NCBI GenBank assembly: GCA_030618505.1
Contig: JAUXDF010000257.1
Span: forward strand, 1-5,183
Length of the DNA: 5,183 bases
Source: Spongiibacteraceae bacterium
GTDB taxonomy: Bacteria > Pseudomonadota > Gammaproteobacteria > Pseudomonadales > PIVM01
Direction of reading: 5' to 3'
In this document: positions 1 through 5,183 of the stretch, piece after piece
Layout: each line of letters starts with the position of its first letter
Position numbering within the stretch: position 1 is the first letter of the stretch
Position numbers and translations under genes: made by a program
The notes under the pieces: model-generated
What the model saw: only the letters and a program-made list of their open reading frames with translations
Databases searched by the model: none
What the model was told of the DNA's origin: nothing

Positions 1-306
1 TTTTTATCCAACCATGCCGGTGGCATCGTCGGGGGTATCTCAACGGGACAGGATCTGGTTGCTCATCTGGCCTTAAAGCCCACATCCAGCATCCGCCTAC
101 CGGGGCGTAGCATCGACAGCGAAGGGCATGCCATTGAAGTGTCCACCACTGGTCGTCATGATCCTTGCGTGGGGATTCGGGCGACACCCATTGCGGAGGC
201 GATGATGGCAATTGTTTTGATGGATCATTTTCTTCGCCAGCGTGGACAAAATGGTGAAGTCACCTGCAGTACGCCAAAAATACCTGCATCCGCAGATAAA
301 CCGTAG
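1..306 (+). CDS. aroC: Chorismate synthase, C-terminal part (5' end outside window)
   Basis: This is the 3' part of the enzyme that converts 5-enolpyruvylshikimate-3-phosphate to chorismate, the last step of the shikimate pathway. It is a cytoplasmic enzyme that needs reduced FMN. Frame 1 is open from the first base to TAG at 304-306 and gives 101 residues. Recognisable family blocks are SNHAGG (visible residues 3-8), GGISTGQD (11-18), LKPTSSI (25-31) and the C-terminal signature RHDPCVGIRATPIAEA (52-67), followed by VLMDHFLRQR (72-81). The last 20 or so residues after the conserved helix are variable, which is normal for the family. The sequence shows no damage. The MFS gene starts 8 bases after the stop, suggesting co-transcription. 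Identification is confident; only the missing N-terminal part cannot be judged. Confidence 0.97.
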   Translation, partial: FLSNHAGGIVGGISTGQDLVAHLALKPTSSIRLPGRSIDSEGHAIEVSTTGRHDPCVGIRATPIAEAMMAIVLMDHFLRQRGQNGEVTCSTPKIPASADKP

Positions 307-314
307 GTTAGTCG

Positions 315-1472
315 ATGGCTGTTGATGTTCCCTATTGGCGCTTGTCTGCATTTTATTTTTTCTATTTTGCTTTTTTGGGTTCATGGGTTCCTTATTGGAG
401 CCTCTATCTGGAAGAAATAGGATTTCAGGCCAGCGCGATCGGTTTTACTATTGCCGTGATGATGTCGACGAAAATAGTAGCGCCCAGTTTGTGGGGCTGG
501 CTGGCGGATCATCATCAGCCACGGATGCGAATTATTCGCTACGGTGCTTTTCTTTCCTTTTTTTGTTTTTTAGGTCTCTTTCTTGATCACTCTCTGTGGT
601 GGATAGTACTGGTGGTTGCTTGTTTCAGTTTTTTCTGGAATGCGGTACTGGCACAGTTTGAGGTGGTCACACTTTCCCATCTTGAGGGGCGTTACCACCG
701 TTACAGTCAGATCCGTCTCTGGGGTTCCGTTGGTTTTATTATTGCTGTGGCGGTATTGGGTTTTGTCTTTGATTTTGTCTCCCTGTTAATTCTTCCCTGG
801 GTACTGCTTGCCTTGTTGGTTTTGATCTGGCTGAGTAGCCTTTTTGTTAGTGAGAAACCGCTAAATATCCGTCATGAATCTACCGAGGGGCTGATGAGTA
901 TTTTGCGCAAGCCGGTGGTGCTGGCTTTTTTCGTCGCCTGTTTTTTACTGCAGTTAGCACATGGCCCTTATTATGCTTTTTTCAGTATTTACCTGCAGGA
1001 TTACGGTTATTCCCGTACCCTTATCGGGCAGCTTTGGAGTCTGGGAGTCTTAGCGGAAGTTTTGTTGTTTTTGGTAATGCATCGCCTGTTTGTCCGTTTT
1101 TCAGTGCGGGCTATCTTGCTTGTTACCTTGTTGCTAGCTTCTGTGCGTTGGTTATTAATAGGTTTTTATGCCGATAATATTGCCGTGCTTTTTATTGCCC
1201 AATGTATGCATGCGGCGACTTTTGGCAGTTTTCATGCGGTGGCGATTGAGCTGGTTCGGCGCTTCTTTAAAAATGGCCACGAAGGGCAGGGGCAGGCATT
1301 GTACGGAGGTATCAGTTTTGGTGCTGGTGGTGCCTTGGGTGCTTTGGTGTCTGGGCTGTTGTGGGAGACTAGTCCCCTGATGACCTTTGTTATGGCCAGT
1401 GGTGCTTCTGCTTTGGCGTTGCTAGTTTGCTTTATTTGGGTCAAAGGTGATTTGCTTGAAGGTCAGACTTAG
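315..1472 (+). CDS. MFS transporter, HcaT/LacY-like (MFS_1_like) family
   Basis: A 385-residue inner-membrane secondary transporter with about 12 hydrophobic segments, roughly at residues 10-32, 39-61, 75-91, 95-118, 134-153, 155-177, 200-225, 235-256, 264-283, 288-312, 328-349 and 354-376. The loop between helices 2 and 3 carries a degenerate MFS motif A (GWLADHHQPRMR, 61-72). QIRLWGSVGF (132-141) and GPYYAFFSIYL (217-227) resemble the HcaT (3-phenylpropionate permease) group, and GQGQALYGGISFGAGGALG (324-342) fits helix 11. Length is normal for the family. The substrate cannot be read from the sequence; proton-coupled symport is inferred from the family. The ATG start follows the aroC stop by 8 bases and has only a weak ribosome binding site, so translation may depend partly on coupling to aroC. 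I recall a similar aroC-MFS order in Pseudomonas, unchecked here. An aromatic or shikimate-related substrate would be speculation. Confidence 0.9.
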   Translation: MAVDVPYWRLSAFYFFYFAFLGSWVPYWSLYLEEIGFQASAIGFTIAVMMSTKIVAPSLWGWLADHHQPRMRIIRYGAFLSFFCFLGLFLDHSLWWIVLVVACFSFFWNAVLAQFEVVTLSHLEGRYHRYSQIRLWGSVGFIIAVAVLGFVFDFVSLLILPWVLLALLVLIWLSSLFVSEKPLNIRHESTEGLMSILRKPVVLAFFVACFLLQLAHGPYYAFFSIYLQDYGYSRTLIGQLWSLGVLAEVLLFLVMHRLFVRFSVRAILLVTLLLASVRWLLIGFYADNIAVLFIAQCMHAATFGSFHAVAIELVRRFFKNGHEGQGQALYGGISFGAGGALGALVSGLLWETSPLMTFVMASGASALALLVCFIWVKGDLLEGQT

Positions 1473-1511
1473 GCTCAGAACTAAAAGTCAACACTGAGCA
1501 TTCGCACAAAC

Positions 1512-1538
1512 CACCTTGGACTTCAAATCACCTTGGAC
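1512..1538. repeat. Short direct repeat between convergent genes
   Basis: CACCTTGGAC occurs twice, at 1512-1521 and 1529-1538, so the copies start 17 bases apart. It lies in the 83-base gap between the MFS stop and the superoxide dismutase stop. No role is evident; it may be a small local duplication. A weak hairpin (GCTCAG at 1473-1478 with CTGAGC at 1494-1499) lies just upstream and lacks a T-tract, so it is not called as a terminator. Confidence 0.4.
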
Positions 1539-1555
1539 ATATAGGTGCTTAAGTC

Positions 1556-2158
1556 TTAAGCGCTAAAACGCTTTTCAACATTATCCCAATCTACCAGATT
1601 CCAGAAAGCGGCGATCCAGTCAGGGCGCACATTTTGAAACTTCAAATAATAAGCATGTTCCCATACATCAATAGTCAATAAAGGTTTCTGACCAAGGGAA
1701 AGAGGGCAGACCTGATCGTGGCTATCGGTGATTTCAAGTTTGCCGTCTTTGTTGACTACCAGCCATGCCCAGCCTGAACCAAAGTGATTGGCCGCTTTGG
1801 CAGAGAAGGCTTCTTTGAACTCGGCGAAAGAGCCAAAGCTATCATTGATAGCGCTGGCTACTGAGCCACTCGGCTCGCCACCACCATTCGGTGCCAGAGA
1901 CTCCCAGAAGAAAGTGTGATTCCAGACGCCGCCGGCATGGTTGCGAACAGGTGTTCTTTTACTCTCGTCGATAGCATCCAGACTGGTCAAAATATCTTCC
2001 AGAGACTTATCGGAAACGCCAGCTGCTTCCGCTGCTGCATTAAGCTTGGCGACATAGGTTGCATGGTGTTTGCTGTGGTGGATTTCTACCGTGCGAGCAT
2101 CATAGTGAGGCTCAAGGGCATCATAGCTGTAGGGTAATTCGGGCAGGGTAAATGACAT
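1556..2158 (-). CDS. sodA: Superoxide dismutase, Fe/Mn family, manganese-type signature
   Basis: A 200-residue cytoplasmic enzyme that dismutates superoxide to oxygen and hydrogen peroxide. The N-terminal helical domain (about 1-90) and C-terminal alpha/beta domain (about 95-198) are both complete. The four metal ligands are H27, H81, D164 and H168, the last two within DVWEHAYY. In the second shell, G77 (HAGG) and Q149 (HDQVCPL) match the MnSOD arrangement, in which the active-site glutamine comes from the C-terminal domain; FeSODs instead have Gln at the G77 position. The C-terminal LKFQNVRPDWI is also MnSOD-like, but VWNHTFFWESLAPN in the middle resembles SodB, so iron or dual-metal use is possible. 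The frame stays open to an ATG at 2215, but that would add 19 residues foreign to the family. The ATG at 2158 has AAGGAG 7 bases upstream and gives the usual MSFTLPELPY start. The gene converges on the MFS gene and diverges from the XRE-cupin gene. Confidence 0.95.
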   Translation of the reverse strand: MSFTLPELPYSYDALEPHYDARTVEIHHSKHHATYVAKLNAAAEAAGVSDKSLEDILTSLDAIDESKRTPVRNHAGGVWNHTFFWESLAPNGGGEPSGSVASAINDSFGSFAEFKEAFSAKAANHFGSGWAWLVVNKDGKLEITDSHDQVCPLSLGQKPLLTIDVWEHAYYLKFQNVRPDWIAAFWNLVDWDNVEKRFSA

Positions 2159-2165
2159 GGTTGTG

Positions 2166-2171
2166 CTCCTT
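2166..2171 (-). promoter_or_regulatory. Ribosome binding site fixing the sod start
   Basis: Read on the minus strand this is AAGGAG, 7 bases before the ATG at 2158. It supports that codon over the in-frame ATG at 2215, whose upstream sequence has no comparable site and which lies inside an inverted repeat. Confidence 0.85.
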
Positions 2172-2191
2172 GGATATTGTGTAATGTAAAA

Positions 2192-2216
2192 ATTGTCTTT
2201 TTTGTCGAAAGACAAT
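2192..2216. promoter_or_regulatory. Perfect 9-bp inverted repeat in the sod leader
   Basis: ATTGTCTTT (2192-2200) and AAAGACAAT (2208-2216) are perfect inverted copies separated by 7 bases (TTTGTCG). The element lies about 34 bases upstream of the sod start codon and downstream of the best candidate sod -10 box, so it would be in the transcribed leader. It could be an operator for a dimeric regulator or an RNA hairpin. It does not resemble a Fur box as I know it. The repeat is seen directly; the role is inferred. Confidence 0.55.
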
Positions 2217-2235
2217 ATACCGTGTATGTGTCGAT

Positions 2236-2264
2236 ATAATAGCGCAGGCTGGGAGTAATGGAAG
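2236..2264 (-). promoter_or_regulatory. Candidate sigma-70 promoter for sod
   Basis: On the minus strand, TATTAT (2241-2236) matches the -10 consensus at 5 of 6 positions. A weak -35 candidate, CTTCCA (2264-2259, 3 of 6), lies 17 bases upstream. The predicted transcript would start near 2229, giving a leader of about 70 bases that contains the inverted repeat at 2192-2216. On the plus strand the overlapping TATAAT (2235-2240) has no good -35 partner. Confidence 0.35.
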
Positions 2265-2276
2265 CTTGTTGGTGCT

Positions 2277-2290
2277 ATATTTATAAATAT
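2277..2290. repeat. 14-bp AT-only perfect palindrome in divergent control region
   Basis: ATATTTATAAATAT is its own reverse complement. It is flanked by GTGC (2272-2275) and GCAC (2303-2306), which form an outer imperfect dyad around a 27-base A/T-rich core. It lies upstream of the candidate promoters of both divergent genes. Such sequence could act as an UP element, a bend or a nucleoid-protein site, or as a regulator site; nothing here decides between them. Confidence 0.4.
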
Positions 2291-2319
2291 GTTTTTATAT
2301 TGGCACTAGAGATGGTTTG

Positions 2320-2349
2320 TTGACAATATATGAGCCCCATAAGGTTAAT
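2320..2349 (+). promoter_or_regulatory. Candidate promoter of the XRE-cupin regulator
   Basis: TTGACA (2320-2325) is an exact -35 consensus. The best -10 partner is GTTAAT (2344-2349, 4 of 6) after 18 bases. Transcription would begin near 2356, giving a very short leader of about 11 bases that starts at the ribosome binding site. The -35 box overlaps GACAATATA (2322-2330), which is also found at 2211-2219 by the sod leader repeat. A repressor bound there would block this promoter. The -35 is good, the -10 uncertain. Confidence 0.4.
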
Positions 2350-2356
2350 CGCACAG

Positions 2357-2362
2357 AGGAGG
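2357..2362 (+). promoter_or_regulatory. Ribosome binding site of the XRE-cupin regulator
   Basis: AGGAGG is a full Shine-Dalgarno match, 4 bases before the ATG at 2367. The spacing is slightly short, but it clearly supports this start. Confidence 0.8.
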
Positions 2363-2366
2363 AAAA

Positions 2367-2927
2367 ATGGTAAACCCGGTATCGGATGGTATTAAGCGCT
2401 TAAGAGCCCAGCACAAATTAACTCAGACGGAATTAGCAAATCTGGCGGATATCCCCCGGGCGACGCTTGCTAATATGGAGAGTGCAACGAGCAACCCGAC
2501 TATCTCGGCGGTAGTTAAAGTGGCGAGGGCTCTGGGGGTGACGGTAGAGGATTTGGTTGCCAGGCGTCAGTCGATCAGCGTCACAGAAGTCGAGCGCAAG
2601 GATATGCCGGTTATCAGGGAGGATGATGGGAAATTTGTCAGCACTAAAACCTCACCGATCAGCTCGCCTTATATTCAAATTAATGATGTCACCATGCTGC
2701 CGGGTTGTTATGCCAAAGGGCACCCCCACCCTGAAGGTAGCCACGAGTTTTTTCTCTGCCTTGAGGGTGTGGCTTTGGTGGAGGTGTCGGGGGAGAAGTT
2801 TGAGGTGGAGGCGGGTAACCTTATTTATTTTCATGGCCATCAGCCACACTGCTATGGCAATGTCGGTGTTAAACCGGTGCATGCAGTGGCCGTTGTTTTT
2901 ATGACCAAGCAAAAGCATGCGCCTTGA
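2367..2927 (+). CDS. XRE-family transcriptional regulator with C-terminal cupin domain
   Basis: A 186-residue DNA-binding regulator of the HTH_3 plus Cupin_2 architecture, the layout of SutR (YdcN) and PuuR. The helix-turn-helix occupies about residues 8-64: LTQTELANLADIPRATLANME (18-38) holds the positioning and recognition helices, and NPTISAVVKVARALGVTVEDL (43-63) the closing helices. A linker (about 65-100) leads to the cupin barrel (about 103-180). Cupin motif 1 gives H119, H121 and probably E127 (GHPHPEGSHE); motif 2 gives H161 and N165 (HQPHCYGN). The metal ligands therefore seem intact, so the barrel may bind a metal and a small ligand, unlike cupins that have lost these residues. Length is normal. 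The gene diverges from sod with 208 bases between the starts, which favours autoregulation and possibly control of sod. The effector is not predictable. The family call is secure; the target genes are inference. Confidence 0.93.
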   Translation: MVNPVSDGIKRLRAQHKLTQTELANLADIPRATLANMESATSNPTISAVVKVARALGVTVEDLVARRQSISVTEVERKDMPVIREDDGKFVSTKTSPISSPYIQINDVTMLPGCYAKGHPHPEGSHEFFLCLEGVALVEVSGEKFEVEAGNLIYFHGHQPHCYGNVGVKPVHAVAVVFMTKQKHAP

Positions 2928-2934
2928 AAGGCGC
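2919..2934 (+). terminator. Possible hairpin terminator overlapping the regulator stop codon
   Basis: GCGCCT (2919-2924) pairs perfectly with AGGCGC (2929-2934) around a four-base loop, TGAA; the TGA stop codon (2925-2927) sits in that loop. The stem is GC-rich, but the following bases (TATACTTAAATTT) are only moderately T-rich, so this is a weak intrinsic terminator or a 3'-end stabilising hairpin. Confidence 0.4.
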
Positions 2935-3117
2935 TATACTTAAATTTAGCCTGTTAGTAAGTGGATGGTATCGAGTAGATCAACGTCGGTGCTATTTACT
3001 TATGTATTTGCTGAGCTTGCTCCTTTGAGGACTAAGCATTTTCCAGGAAGTAAAGTAGACTGAGACTATTGTGTTAATAATGGCTTACCATTAAGAATAG
3101 GGATTGTGCGGTTATAT

Positions 3118-3495
3118 ATGCCATATCGAATTGAATGGGAAGCATCAGGCGTGTTATTGACTTATTCCGGCACGGTTGCTGCGGATGAGTTATCACAGGC
3201 TGCTGCAGAGATGTTTGAAGATTCGCGTTTTGAAAAACTCCAATATGTGATTTCCGATTTTTTGCCGGCTGAGGAGTTTGCCATTAACGTTCCTGATGTT
3301 GTTTTTCTGACTAAATCGTTTAAAAAAGCTATAGGCTCAGACTCTGATATAAAAATGGCCTGTGTTGCCGATCAGCCCGCTATAAGACCTTTGTTTAGGA
3401 TACATGAGTGGGAAATGGCCGATGTGACGTGGGGATGCAAACTCTTTCATACGGTGAGCGAAGCAAGAGCGTGGGTTGCAGGCTTGGCAACGTAA
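3118..3495 (+). CDS. Uncharacterised small soluble protein, possibly STAS/SpoIIAA-like
   Basis: A 125-residue protein I cannot assign to a named function. It has no signal peptide or membrane segment and looks cytoplasmic. The pattern alternates strands and helices: YRIEWEASGVLLTYSG (early strands), DELSQAAAEMFED (helix), LQYVISDFLPAEEF (strand then acidic turn), IKMACVADQPAIRPLF (strand and helix), and CKLFHTVSEARAWVAGL (final strand and helix). This order recalls STAS/SpoIIAA-like folds, and the YVISDF...EARAWV pattern resembles small conserved proteobacterial proteins, but this is impression only. The frame also allows a GTG start at 3106, adding MRLY. I prefer the ATG because MPYRIEW looks like a natural family start. 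The ribosome site AGGGA (3099-3103) fits neither well, at 14 bases from the ATG and 2 from the GTG. The gene stands alone, with a strong terminator after it. Confidence 0.75.
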   Translation: MPYRIEWEASGVLLTYSGTVAADELSQAAAEMFEDSRFEKLQYVISDFLPAEEFAINVPDVVFLTKSFKKAIGSDSDIKMACVADQPAIRPLFRIHEWEMADVTWGCKLFHTVSEARAWVAGLAT

Positions 3496-3530
3496 GCTGA
3501 CAGAGCAGATTGTTGTAGAGAAAAGAAGTA

Positions 3531-3564
3531 TAAAAAAGCGAGTCCAGTTGAACTCGCTTTTTTA
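3531..3564. terminator. Bidirectional intrinsic terminator between convergent genes
   Basis: A 13-bp perfect stem pairs 3531-3543 with 3552-3564, with core AGCGAGT/ACTCGCT and an 8-base loop (CCAGTTGA). The stem carries an A-run on the left and a T-run (3558-3563) on the right, so either strand gives a GC-containing hairpin followed by U residues. It lies 35 bases after the small-protein stop and 19 bases beyond the aldehyde dehydrogenase stop, and can serve both. Confidence 0.92.
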
Positions 3565-3583
3565 CCAGGAAGCTAGCCGGCTG

Positions 3584-5140
3584 TTACCAAGGCAGTCTCA
3601 TCATCGAAATCACCCGCCCAAAACTTGTACCCCATAAAAAACCCATAAATTTCTGAAAGCCTCCATCATCCTTGAGTGATAAGGGGTATCTGCCTGCTGT
3701 CTGCTTGCCGCCAAAGCGGTCGGTTTGAATAGGCTGTGCATGACAGTAGCCCCTCAATCCTGTGGCACCATTAACCTGCCCAACACCACTTGCCTTACGG
3801 CCACCAAAGGGCGTTTCTATAGAGCCGTAGGTTTGTGGGAAATCGTTAATATCGACACTGCCGGTATCAAGTTGCTGAGCTATTTCAAAACCTCGTTTGG
3901 TGTTTTTGGTCCATACGCTGGCGGTTAAACCGTAGTTTGGTGCATTGCAAAGGCGAATGGCTTCGGCTTCATCCTTAACACGAATGATCGGCATAACTGG
4001 CCCAAAAGTTTCTTCTTGAATCACTTTCATATCGTCGGTGATATCGGTGAGTACCGTGGGTAGGAAATAGAGACCTTTCTCATTCGGGTTTACTTTTCCA
4101 CCGACCAGCACCTTGGCGCCTTTTTCGATGGCATCTTCAACATGGTCTTTGACCAACTCAAACTGGGCATCGGTGTAGAGTGCGCCTACGTCAAACTCGC
4201 CGCTTGATGCCTGACGAAGTTTTGAAGCTTTCTCTGTAACCTTACTAATAAACTCGTCAGCGACTGAGTCGACGACATAAACGCGTTCCGTGCCGCCACA
4301 GTACTGACCAGCGTTAAAAAAGTTGCCGGCGATAGCGCCAGCAGCGGCATTATCAAGGTTGGCATCTGCGCAGACAATTACCGGGTTTTTACCGCCGAGT
4401 TCAAGGGTGCAGGGAATAAAAAGTTCTGCGCAGCATTTGCCGACATGACGCCCAACACCTTCGCTGCCAGTAAAAGACATTTTGTCTACGCCCACTTCAA
4501 GTAGTGCCTGACCAGTCGTACTATTGCCCTGAACCATGCAAAGTAGCCCTTCAGGCAGGCCGGCTTCTTCAAAAAGTTTGCCAACTAATCCGCCGGAAAA
4601 TGCGGTGGCCGAGGAGGGCTTTAGCAGTACCGCGTTTCCTGCCATCAGGGCTTGTATGGTTGGATTAAGTGAGAGAATAAAAGGGGCGTTCCAGGGGCTG
4701 ATGACACCAACAACACCTCGAGGTTTGTAGACGATTGTTGCCTTTTTAGCGATACCGATCAGGCCGTGAAGTTTCTTCTTTTCCGGCTTGAGTATTTTAC
4801 CGGCCTCTTTCGCGTAATAATGCAGTGCATCGCAGGCGGCGAAGATGTCCATCATTAACACTTCGTTACGGGGCTTAGGGGTTTCCTTTGATATTACGTC
4901 AATATACTCATCCTGTTTTTTAACCAGGATATCCAGGGCTCGCAACATCACCTTTGCGCGCTCACTGAAGGGTAGTGCTGCCCAGGCTTTTTGGGCAATG
5001 CGGGCTTTTTTCAGAGCTGCTTTTACATCCTCTTCGGTTTGTACTTCAATTATCCCGATAGGCTCAAGATCAGCCGGGCTGATTAGCTGGAGCTTGTCGC
5101 GGCTGCCTTCGGGAGTTTCAATCTTTTTAATGATGGCCAT
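3584..5140 (-). CDS. NAD(P)+-dependent aldehyde dehydrogenase with hydrophobic C-terminal tail
   Basis: A 518-residue ALDH-superfamily enzyme oxidising an aldehyde to a carboxylate with NAD(P)+. Visible elements are PWN with oxyanion-hole N151 (149-151), KPS with cofactor-binding K174, FTGS (223-226), general base E247 in LELGGKNP (246-253), catalytic C281 in NAGQYCGGTERVYV (276-289), EETFGP with E377 and F379 (376-381), and PFGGRKASG (444-452). The sequence style, including KKATIVYKPRGVVGVISPWN and the SVDIND block, is close to the group containing 4,4'-diapolycopene-dialdehyde and succinate-semialdehyde dehydrogenases. The physiological aldehyde cannot be fixed. The usual ALDH end is near residue 475; about 43 further residues finish in a hydrophobic, aromatic-rich tail (495-518). 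The only start is ATG at 5140, with a modest AGGA about 11 bases upstream. It converges on the small-protein gene. Transcription may come from a gene beyond the window's right edge. Confidence 0.93.
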   Translation of the reverse strand: MAIIKKIETPEGSRDKLQLISPADLEPIGIIEVQTEEDVKAALKKARIAQKAWAALPFSERAKVMLRALDILVKKQDEYIDVISKETPKPRNEVLMMDIFAACDALHYYAKEAGKILKPEKKKLHGLIGIAKKATIVYKPRGVVGVISPWNAPFILSLNPTIQALMAGNAVLLKPSSATAFSGGLVGKLFEEAGLPEGLLCMVQGNSTTGQALLEVGVDKMSFTGSEGVGRHVGKCCAELFIPCTLELGGKNPVIVCADANLDNAAAGAIAGNFFNAGQYCGGTERVYVVDSVADEFISKVTEKASKLRQASSGEFDVGALYTDAQFELVKDHVEDAIEKGAKVLVGGKVNPNEKGLYFLPTVLTDITDDMKVIQEETFGPVMPIIRVKDEAEAIRLCNAPNYGLTASVWTKNTKRGFEIAQQLDTGSVDINDFPQTYGSIETPFGGRKASGVGQVNGATGLRGYCHAQPIQTDRFGGKQTAGRYPLSLKDDGGFQKFMGFLWGTSFGRVISMMRLPW

Positions 5141-5183
5141 GTTGTGCTTGTTCCTGTTAGCTATTTTGCCTGGGCAGTGTCGT

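Noticed and set aside
97..384. 95-codon minus-strand frame across the aroC end
   Set aside because: It is antisense to two well-supported genes and has low-complexity, non-protein-like sequence; a shadow frame.
1558..1573. Small hairpin (AAGCG/CGCTT) as terminator for the MFS gene
   Set aside because: It has only a 5-bp stem with a short T-run and lies within the sod coding end; too weak to call. The overlapping GCTTAAG-T-CTTAAGC repeat (1547-1561) has no room for a loop.
2159..2215. N-terminal extension of the superoxide dismutase to the ATG at 2215
   Set aside because: The 19 added residues are unlike the family, look nothing like a signal peptide, and are encoded by the inverted-repeat leader; the ATG at 2158 has an ideal ribosome site.
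2965..3063. 32-codon open frame (+) in the gap after the regulator
   Set aside because: It has no good ribosome binding site, an unremarkable composition and no recognisable motif; a chance frame in about 180 bases is expected.
3076..3081. AATAAT as a -10 box for the small protein gene
   Set aside because: No acceptable -35 hexamer is found 16-18 bases upstream, so the promoter is not supported.
5161..5183. Possible end of an upstream minus-strand gene (frame reading DTAQAK then TAG)
   Set aside because: Only about six codons are visible before the window edge, so it cannot be told from chance; if real, it would make the aldehyde dehydrogenase the second gene of an operon.

Overview
The window looks like ordinary chromosome of a free-living gammaproteobacterium, perhaps a marine one near the Pseudomonas/Cellvibrionales groups. 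This rests on the aroC tail directly followed by an MFS gene, the protein styles (Mn-type SOD, XRE-cupin regulator, long aldehyde dehydrogenase) and a moderate GC content. No marker gene allows a firmer placement, so the taxonomy is inference. I see no mobile element, CRISPR array, tRNA, rRNA or obvious defence system.

Layout, left to right. (1) Bases 1-306 (+) are the last 101 codons of chorismate synthase, aroC. (2) Eight bases later comes a 385-residue 12-helix MFS transporter of the HcaT/LacY-like (MFS_1_like) type (+), probably co-transcribed with aroC. (3) Facing it is an Fe/Mn-family superoxide dismutase (-) whose active-site signature is manganese-type. Its true start is 57 bases inside the longest open frame, set by a strong ribosome binding site. 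(4) A 208-base AT-rich divergent control region holds inverted and direct repeats and candidate promoters. (5) An XRE-cupin transcriptional regulator reads away on + with intact cupin metal ligands. (6) After about 180 bases without a convincing gene comes a small soluble alpha/beta protein of unknown role (+). (7) A bidirectional terminator hairpin separates it from (8) a 518-residue aldehyde dehydrogenase (-) with complete catalytic residues and a hydrophobic C-terminal tail. The last 43 bases hold only its ribosome binding region and possibly the end of an upstream gene.

How the parts may work together: aroC and the transporter look like one transcription unit. The superoxide dismutase and the XRE-cupin regulator share a divergent control region in which GACAATATA occurs twice, once in each gene's promoter area, so the regulator may control itself and perhaps the dismutase; this is inference. 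The small protein and the aldehyde dehydrogenase are convergent and need not be related. The window is mostly conventional. The items most worth a second look are the divergent control region, the dismutase's mixed signature, the dehydrogenase tail and the uncharacterised small protein. I do not see a clear new system.
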